Positions 34,210 to 39,973 of a stretch of DNA of 39,973 nt are shown here, in pieces. The position numbers and the translations under genes are program-made. The notes under the pieces were generated by a model that saw only the letters and a program-made list of their open reading frames with translations, did not search any database and was not told the DNA's origin. Source of the stretch: an uncultured Collinsella sp. (GTDB lineage: Bacteria; Actinomycetota; Coriobacteriia; Coriobacteriales; Coriobacteriaceae); contig CABUQY010000003.1 of the NCBI GenBank assembly GCA_902493915.1, positions 1 to 39,973 of the forward strand. The letters are read 5' to 3'. Position 1 is the first letter of the stretch; every line of letters starts with the position of its first letter.

Positions 34210-34866
34210 TTAGCCCTCCTTGCGAACTTTTTGCAGGTAGCGGTAGACGCTGGGCTCCGAGATGCCCAGCGCGGTGGCGGCGCAGGCCACGGCACCCTTG
34301 AGCATGAACACCCCGTTGCCGTTGAGGTGGCGAATGACGTCCACGCGGTCGCTCTGACCAAGTGACGCTACGTCCAGCCCGCGCGCGCTCAGCAACTCGG
34401 CAATGCTGCGGTCGATGAGCTCCTGTGTGGACTCCGAAAGGCTTTCGACCTCGATAGGGGCGGGCTCCGTGCGCGTCGGCGCTGCGTCGAAGCACGCCAT
34501 GAGCTGCTGCGCCATGGCGTTGATGGAGCGCACGGTCGAGAGGTCGGTGTTGACGCAGAGCATACCGACGATCTCGTCATTCTCGCGGATAAAGTACGTC
34601 GCTGACTGCAACGTCTTGCCGCCGGCGCCGCGGCCCTCGTAGCCCGTAATAAACGGCAGGTCGCGATACTTGGCGTCGTGCATGATCTTGAGCGCCAGAT
34701 CGGTGGCGGGGCCGCCGACCTTGCGGCCGCTCACGATGCCGTTGCGAATATCGACGATGGCGTGGTCGGGATCCGAGAAATCGTGCAGCACGATTTCACT
34801 GTTTTTGCCGAGTATCTGCTCCAGAAAATCGACCATCGGCAAAAAGCGGCGTACGGTCTCGTTCAC
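34210..34866 (-). CDS. YheO-type PAS/HTH transcriptional regulator
   Basis: 218 residues. The N-terminal YheO-like PAS domain (FLEQILGKNSEIVLHDFSDPDHAIVDIRNG, in parts) is followed by a C-terminal helix-turn-helix (ALGISEPSVYRYLQKVRKEG). The best-known relative, DauR, senses amino acids. The GTG start (complement of 34864-34866) is chosen because AAAGGAG lies 6 nt upstream; the reading frame extends further without support. It is divergent from the purine permease and probably controls it. Confidence 0.85.
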   Translation of the reverse strand: MNETVRRFLPMVDFLEQILGKNSEIVLHDFSDPDHAIVDIRNGIVSGRKVGGPATDLALKIMHDAKYRDLPFITGYEGRGAGGKTLQSATYFIRENDEIVGMLCVNTDLSTVRSINAMAQQLMACFDAAPTRTEPAPIEVESLSESTQELIDRSIAELLSARGLDVASLGQSDRVDVIRHLNGNGVFMLKGAVACAATALGISEPSVYRYLQKVRKEG

Positions 34867-35102
34867 GGGCAACTCCTTTGGGTGAAATCGGAAATGTTCA
34901 TAACAATTTTTTCTCATGGTAACACGCTGCCCATCATCTCGTATATCCGCAGGTACATTGCGTAATACAGATGAGCGGTAGATATTTGGCGGTAAACGGT
35001 TGACCAAAAGAAAAGTTAGATGTTATTTTGACCAGACACTTTCATGACCTGCGGAAATGCGTTATTTCAGCTGAAGAATAGTCTGATAACAAAAAATTAT
35101 TA

Positions 35103-35131
35103 TTGAGAATGAGAATCATCTTTAATACGAT
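35103..35131 (+). promoter_or_regulatory. permease promoter with a Fur-like box between -35 and -10
   Basis: TTGAGA (35103-35108), 17 nt, TACGAT (35126-35131). GAGAATGAGAATCATCTTT (35105-35123) matches 14 of 19 positions of the GATAAT-GATAAT-C-ATTATC Fur consensus. A second weaker promoter candidate is TTGACC (35000-35005), 17 nt, TTATTT (35023-35028). The rest of 34867-35218 shows no gene. Confidence 0.5.
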
Positions 35132-35218
35132 ATGCAATGAAGGCACAACCTCAACCCCGCACTGCGTCACAATAGAGCGTTAGATGCGAAAACAACTACT
35201 TCGAGGATTGGTGGTCAA

Positions 35219-36613
35219 ATGACCCAGGAGACGGTTACGAACGGCACTGAAGCCCTGTTCACTCGCGAAGGCATGCCTCCCGTTAAGGAAATGATCCCGT
35301 GTGCCCTTCAGCACGTACTGGCATCGTTTGCCGGCATCATTACCCCGGCGGTCATCATGGCCGGCGTCTATGGCTTTAATAGCCAGCAGAGCACCGACAT
35401 CATTCAGGTTGCGCTCATTCTTTCGGCAATCGACACGGCCCTTCAGGCCTTCGCTCCCTTCCGTCGCATCGGCGGCGGCCTGCCCATCGTCATGGGCGTT
35501 TCGTTCGCGTTCCTGCCGGCCCTGCAGGCCATGGGTGCCTCGGGCTTTAGCTTTGGTGCGCTGCTGGGCGGCGAGATCGTCGGCGGCGCCGTCGCGGTCC
35601 TCTTTGGTCTGGCCTACAGCAAGATCAAGTGGCTGTTCCCGCCCGTCGTGACCGGTACGGTCATCTTCTCCATCGGCGTTTCGCTGTATCCCACGGCCGT
35701 CAAGTATATGGCCGGCGGTATGGGTACGCCGCTGTGGGGCACCCCGCAGGCCTGGTGCGTCGCTCTTATCACCTTCGCCGTGGTCTTTGCGCTCGCCAAC
35801 TTTGGCAAGGGCACGCTCAAGCTGGGATCCGTGTTCTTTGGCATGATCGTCGGCATGATTGTCTCCATCCCCTTTGGCATGATCGACTTCTCCAGCGTCG
35901 CCACCGCTCAGGTCTTCGCCCTTCCCAAGCTCATGCCCTACGCGCTCGAGTTTGATCCTGAGGTCTGCATTACCCTCGCCGTCGTGTTCCCCATGGTCGC
36001 CATCCAGGTTATCGGCGACGTCTCCGCTGCCTGCCTTGGTTCCATCGACCGTATGCCCACCGAGCGCGAGCTCTCCGGCGCTATCGTGTCCCAGGGCCTC
36101 ACCTCTATGGTCGGCGGCCTGCTGGGCGGTCTTCCCACCAGCGCCCTTGGCCAGAACGTGGGCATCATCTGCTCCAACAAGGTCGTCAACAAGTGGGTCT
36201 TTGTGATCATCGCGGCCGTCTTTGCCATCGCCGGTCTGTTCCCGCAGCTCTCTGCTGTCCTTTCCGCTATCCCGCAGCCCGTCATCGGCGGCGCGACCGT
36301 CGGCGTCTTTGGCACCATCACCATGAACGGCGTGCGCATGTTCACCCGCGAGGGCCTCACGCAGCGCACTACCACCATCGTCGGCACCTCCGTCGTCTTT
36401 GGCCTGGGTATCTGGATGGCCAGCGGTTGCCTTGCCGGCGAGGGTATGCCCGCCTGGGTGTCCACCGTCATCGGCTCCAATGCCGTAACCCCCACCGCCA
36501 TCATGGCCATTGTCCTTAACCTGATCCTTCCGCAGACGCCGGTCGTGGCTCAGCACATCGATGCTGCCAAGGACGCTGCCGTGGATCTGGTCTTGCCCGA
36601 GAGCAAGAAGTAA
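35219..36613 (+). CDS. NCS2 family uracil/xanthine (purine) permease
   Basis: 464 residues with 12-14 hydrophobic helices. The NCS2 signature GGLPTSALGQNVGI (QN-x-G) and IQVIGDVSAACLG with the conserved acidic residue identify the family of proton-coupled nucleobase transporters. Context with ssnA and ygfK favours xanthine or urate over uracil. The ATG follows GAGGATTGGTGG. It is divergent from the YheO-type regulator. Confidence 0.92.
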   Translation: MTQETVTNGTEALFTREGMPPVKEMIPCALQHVLASFAGIITPAVIMAGVYGFNSQQSTDIIQVALILSAIDTALQAFAPFRRIGGGLPIVMGVSFAFLPALQAMGASGFSFGALLGGEIVGGAVAVLFGLAYSKIKWLFPPVVTGTVIFSIGVSLYPTAVKYMAGGMGTPLWGTPQAWCVALITFAVVFALANFGKGTLKLGSVFFGMIVGMIVSIPFGMIDFSSVATAQVFALPKLMPYALEFDPEVCITLAVVFPMVAIQVIGDVSAACLGSIDRMPTERELSGAIVSQGLTSMVGGLLGGLPTSALGQNVGIICSNKVVNKWVFVIIAAVFAIAGLFPQLSAVLSAIPQPVIGGATVGVFGTITMNGVRMFTREGLTQRTTTIVGTSVVFGLGIWMASGCLAGEGMPAWVSTVIGSNAVTPTAIMAIVLNLILPQTPVVAQHIDAAKDAAVDLVLPESKK

Positions 36614-36630
36614 CCAATTCGGTGCTATTC

Positions 36631-36709
36631 GTCGGCGGACGCATCGCCTCGTCCGCCGACGCCATGCGGCGCCAAGCCGCACTTCAAAGGGTTTGTCCCT
36701 TTGGTGAAG
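36631..36709 (+). terminator. run of hairpins after the permease
   Basis: Three stems in a row: GTCGGCGGACG/CGTCCGCCGAC (36631-36660), GCGGC/GCCGC (36666-36680) and CTTCA...TGAAG (36682-36709). None has a clear T-run, so they may protect or process the mRNA rather than end it. No gene is seen in the gap before ssnA. Confidence 0.45.
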
Positions 36710-36808
36710 CGTTGACGGGAGAGGGCCCGTTTCCGGTGTAGGCCGGCGCTTCGCACTCCGCCATGTCAGAGGTGTCAAACCCCGCCCCTGATGTTGAAGG
36801 GAGCATCC

Positions 36809-38164
36809 ATGCTTCTGGTCGCTAACGGTTCCGTCTTTACCCGCAACGCTCAGATCCCGTTCATTCCAAACGGTGCGGTCGCCATTGACGGAGATACGAT
36901 CGTCGAAGTGGGCCCCGAGTGCGAGCTCAAGGCCAAGTACCCGGATGCCGAGTACGTCGACGCCCAGGGCAACCTCATCATGCCCGGACTCATCAACTGC
37001 CACACCCACATCTACTCGGGTCTGGCCCGCGGGCTCGCCATTAAGGGCTGCAACCCCACCAACTTCCTGGAGAATCTTGAGCAGCAGTGGTGGAAGATCG
37101 ACGACAACCTGACGCTCGACGGCACCAAGGCCAGCGCCTATGCCACGATTTTGGACTCCATCCGCGATGGCGTCACCACGATCTTCGATCATCACGCGAG
37201 CTTCTGTGAGATCCCGGGAAGCCTCTTTACCATTAAGGATGCAGCTCAGGAGCTGGGCATGCGTTCGTGCCTGTGCTACGAGGTTTCCGATCGCCGTGGC
37301 CAGGAAAAATGCGACCAGGCCATTGCCGAGAACGCCGAATTTGCCCAGTGGGCCGCCAAGGAGCGTCGCGATAACGACAACCACATGATCGCTGCCATGT
37401 TTGGCGGACATGCCACCTTTACGCTTTCGGACGAGACCATGGATAAGATGGCCGAGGCCAACAACGGCCTGACCGGCTTCCACATCCATGTGTGCGAGGG
37501 CATGAACGACGTGTGGGATTCCCGCCTCAACCGCGGTGGTATCAGCCCCGTCGAGCGCCTGCTGCAGCACAACCTGCTGGGTCCCGACACCATGCTCGGC
37601 CACTGCATCCACGTGACGCCTGCCGAGATGGATATCGTCAAGGAGTCCGGCACTTGGCTCGTCAACAACCCCGAATCCAATATGGGCAACGCCGTGGGCT
37701 GCGCCCCCGTGCTCGAGTTCTTCCGCCGCGGCATCCCCGTGTGCATGGGCACCGACGCCTACACCCACGATATGCTCGAGAGCCTTAAGGTCTTCCTGAT
37801 CATTCAGCGCCACAACGCTGCCATGCCCAACGTGGGCTGGTGCGAGGCCATGACCATGCTGTTCGAGAACAACGCCAAGATGGCGAGCAAGTACTTCGAT
37901 CACAAGCTCGGTGTGCTCGAGGCCGGCGCCGCTGCCGACGTCATCGTCATGGACTACAAGCCCTTTACGCCGCTGAGCGAGGAGAACATCGACGGTCACA
38001 TGCTCTTTGGCATGATGGGCAAAAACTGCCGCACCACCATCATCAACGGCCGCGTCCTGTACAAGGATCGCGAGTTTGTGGGCATTGATGAGGACAAGAT
38101 CAACGCGTGGACCATGGCTGAGTCCAAGAAGCTTTGGAGCACGCTCAACGATCGCGCCTACTAA
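36809..38164 (+). CDS. ssnA: putative aminohydrolase SsnA
   Basis: 451 residues of the amidohydrolase superfamily. Metal ligands are His65 and His67 (NCHTHIYSGLARG), FHIHVCEG, LGHCIHV and the aspartate of GTDAYTHDM. It matches SsnA, part of the selenium-dependent purine gene set beside ygfK and xdhD in E. coli; the exact substrate is unsettled. ATG 36809 has AAGGGAG 5 nt upstream; the ATG at 36791 lies before that site. It sits between the purine permease and ygfK. Confidence 0.92.
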   Translation: MLLVANGSVFTRNAQIPFIPNGAVAIDGDTIVEVGPECELKAKYPDAEYVDAQGNLIMPGLINCHTHIYSGLARGLAIKGCNPTNFLENLEQQWWKIDDNLTLDGTKASAYATILDSIRDGVTTIFDHHASFCEIPGSLFTIKDAAQELGMRSCLCYEVSDRRGQEKCDQAIAENAEFAQWAAKERRDNDNHMIAAMFGGHATFTLSDETMDKMAEANNGLTGFHIHVCEGMNDVWDSRLNRGGISPVERLLQHNLLGPDTMLGHCIHVTPAEMDIVKESGTWLVNNPESNMGNAVGCAPVLEFFRRGIPVCMGTDAYTHDMLESLKVFLIIQRHNAAMPNVGWCEAMTMLFENNAKMASKYFDHKLGVLEAGAAADVIVMDYKPFTPLSEENIDGHMLFGMMGKNCRTTIINGRVLYKDREFVGIDEDKINAWTMAESKKLWSTLNDRAY

Positions 38165-38177
38165 TTACAAGTAGATT

Positions 38178-38215
38178 TACGCGCGTCGGGTGTTTCGCCG
38201 CATCCGACGCGCGTA
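38178..38215. other. hairpin in the ssnA-ygfK gap
   Basis: TACGCGCGTCGG (38178-38189) pairs perfectly with CCGACGCGCGTA (38204-38215), 12 bp, without a T-run. Likely an mRNA stability or attenuating structure within the operon. Confidence 0.5.
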
Positions 38216-38312
38216 TAGGCGGCCTCCGCGGGGTCGCCGGCGCTGTGCTAGCGCTACACCGTATTTGCGCCCGTCGCGCGGTCTCGCCGGGCGTTACAGA
38301 GAGGAGCTCATT

Positions 38313-39973
38313 ATGAGCGACATCATGAGGCCGATCCCGTTTTCGCAGCTGATGAACTGGATCATCGAGGAGCACAAGACTCAGGGCGCCGTCTTTGGCG
38401 TGCGCAAGATGGTCACGACCAACCAGGAGGGTGCGCTTCCCATTTTTGACGAGCGCATCGAGACTCCGTTTGGCCCGGCCGCCGGCCCCAACACGCAGCT
38501 TGCCCAGAACATCGTGGCATCCTACGTGGCCGGCTCCCGCTTCTTTGAACTCAAGACCGTTCAGGTTATGGACGGCGAGGAGCTCTCCAAGTGTGTGAAC
38601 AAGCCCTGCATCGTGGCACAGGACGAGTGCTACAACTGCGAGTGGTCGACCGAGCTCGAGGTTCCGCAGGCCTTTGCCGAGTACGTGAAGGCATGGTTCG
38701 CCTGCCACCTGATCGCTCGCGAGTACGGCCTGGGCAGCCCGGACGGCTTTGTCTTTAACATGTCGGTGGGCTATGACCTGGAGGGCATTAAGAGCCCCAA
38801 GGTCGATGCGTACATTGAGGGCATGAAGGACGCCAGCGGCTCCGAGGTTTGGAACGAGTGCCGCACGTGGGCGCTCGCTAACCTGGACAAGTTTGAGCAT
38901 GTCGATGCTGCGTTTGTCGAGTCCATCCCGGCGCGCGTCTCCAACTCCATTACCGAGTCCACGCTGCACGGCTGCCCGCCCGCCGAGATCGAGCGCATCG
39001 CGACCTACCTCATCACCGAGAAGGGCCTCAACACCTACATCAAGTGCAACCCCACGCTGCTGGGCTATGAGTTTGCCCGCCAGCGCCTCAACGAGCTGGG
39101 CTTTGACTACATCGTCTTCGATGACACGCACTTCCGCGAGGACCTGCAGTGGGCCGATGCCGTGCCCATGTTCGAGCGCCTGATTGCCCTGTGCGCCGAG
39201 CGCGGCCTGGAGTTTGGCGTCAAGCTGACCAACACGTTCCCCGTCGATGTGACGAGGAACGAGCTGCCCTCCACCGAGATGTACATGTCTGGCCGTTCGC
39301 TGTTCTCGCTGACCATCGAGGCCGCCCGCCGCATTACCGAGCAGTTCGATGGCAAGCTGCGCATCAGCTACTCCGGCGGTGCTACGGTCTACAACATCCG
39401 CGCCCTGTACGATGCCGGCATTGGGCCCGTTACCCTGGCGACCGACGTGCTCAAGCCCGGTGGCTATGAGCGCTTTAGCCAGATGGCCGGCGAGTTTACC
39501 GACCTGGATGGCAAGCCGTTCGCGGGCGTCTCGCTCGACGCCGTGACCGCGATCCAGGCCGATTCGCTCACCAACCCGCTCTACAAGAAGCCGTTGCGCC
39601 CGCTGCCCGATCGCAAGGTCGCCGGTAAGAGCCCGCTTTCCGACTGCTTTACCACGCCGTGCCGCACGAGCTGCCCCATCCAGCAGGATATTCCCGCCTA
39701 CCTGGCGGCTGTTGACGAGGGCCGCTTCGAGGACGCACTCAACATTATCATCGAGCGCAACGCCCTGCCGTTCATTACCGGCACCATCTGTCCGCATCCC
39801 TGCGGCCGTGCCTGCGAGCGTGCGTTCTACGAGCCCGAGGGCGCCCAGATTCGCGCCAGCAAGCTCAAGGCCGCCCGCGAGGCCATGACCGCCGTGCTGC
39901 CCAAGCTGCGCGCCCAGGCCATCGTCAACGACGGCGAGCGCAACGTTGCCGTTATCGGCGGCGGCCCGGCCGG
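38313..39973 (+). CDS. ygfK: YgfK-type putative selenate reductase / FAD-Fe-S oxidoreductase subunit (3' truncated by window)
   Basis: About 553 residues visible, open at the window end. MSDIMRPIPFSQLMNWI opens a dihydropyrimidine-dehydrogenase-like N-terminal half (FGPAAGPNTQLAQN, TESTLHGCPPAEIERI, YIKCNPTLLGY). It continues into a GltD-like part with CFTTPCRTSCPIQQDIP and CPHPCGRACE (Fe-S cysteines) and the FAD motif VAVIGGGPA at the edge. YgfK is thought to pass electrons in the selenium-dependent molybdenum hydroxylase (purine) pathway. GAGAGGAG precedes ATG 38313. Confidence 0.93.
   Translation, partial: MSDIMRPIPFSQLMNWIIEEHKTQGAVFGVRKMVTTNQEGALPIFDERIETPFGPAAGPNTQLAQNIVASYVAGSRFFELKTVQVMDGEELSKCVNKPCIVAQDECYNCEWSTELEVPQAFAEYVKAWFACHLIAREYGLGSPDGFVFNMSVGYDLEGIKSPKVDAYIEGMKDASGSEVWNECRTWALANLDKFEHVDAAFVESIPARVSNSITESTLHGCPPAEIERIATYLITEKGLNTYIKCNPTLLGYEFARQRLNELGFDYIVFDDTHFREDLQWADAVPMFERLIALCAERGLEFGVKLTNTFPVDVTRNELPSTEMYMSGRSLFSLTIEAARRITEQFDGKLRISYSGGATVYNIRALYDAGIGPVTLATDVLKPGGYERFSQMAGEFTDLDGKPFAGVSLDAVTAIQADSLTNPLYKKPLRPLPDRKVAGKSPLSDCFTTPCRTSCPIQQDIPAYLAAVDEGRFEDALNIIIERNALPFITGTICPHPCGRACERAFYEPEGAQIRASKLKAAREAMTAVLPKLRAQAIVNDGERNVAVIGGGPA

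Noticed and set aside
35180..37999. 939-residue reverse-strand frame opposite the permease and ssnA
   Set aside because: It is an antisense shadow, low in complexity, spanning two clear genes and their gap.

Overview
The window is a high-GC, densely coded bacterial chromosome segment that fits an anaerobic gut actinobacterium of the class Coriobacteriia, most likely Collinsella. This rests on protein style, the FabK-type fatty-acid pathway, a fused AccD-AccA carboxyltransferase and selenium/purine genes (YgfK, SsnA). The genus is an inference; no rRNA gene is present to confirm it.

Layout. 1-2076 is the 3' end of rpoC, whose product carries an extra C-terminal domain resembling the RNA polymerase alpha-subunit CTD. 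2276-3821 is an ECF sigma factor with a one-TM probable anti-sigma partner behind an ECF-type promoter. 4346-7759 is a str-type operon, rpsL-rpsG-fusA-rpsJ, without tuf. A convergent birA follows, then a complete type II fatty-acid initiation and elongation operon (fabH-acpP-fabK-fabD-fabG-fabF-accB-fabZ-accC-accDA, 8829-18002). Next come a lone PTS EIIC-like permease, a CDF metal exporter and a histidine phosphatase. The S10/spc ribosomal run resumes at 21689 (rplC-rplD-rplW-rplB-rpsS-rplV-rpsC-rplP-rpmC-rpsQ-rplN-rplX) and stops after rplX. The rest holds a Gfo/Idh oxidoreductase with a DeoR regulator, an RluA-type pseudouridine synthase with a U32 protein (reverse strand), ridA, a YheO-type PAS/HTH regulator, and the start of a purine-use cluster (xanthine/uracil permease, ssnA, ygfK, cut by the window end).

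The classical S10 order is broken twice: rpsJ is separated from rplC by about 14 kb holding the fatty-acid operon, and rplX is not followed by rplE.

The most unusual signals are non-coding. Two giant hairpins (37-bp and 49-bp perfect stems of largely unrelated sequence around a nearly identical 67-nt core with compensatory changes) sit in the same orientation just upstream of the two ribosomal operon promoters (4000-4140 and 21265-21429). Small hairpins with a conserved GGGACAG loop and variable stems are scattered through intergenic DNA. A six-arm array of a 16-bp sequence in strictly alternating orientation with a 40-bp step lies at 29963-30180. No tRNA, rRNA, CRISPR array or transposase gene was seen.
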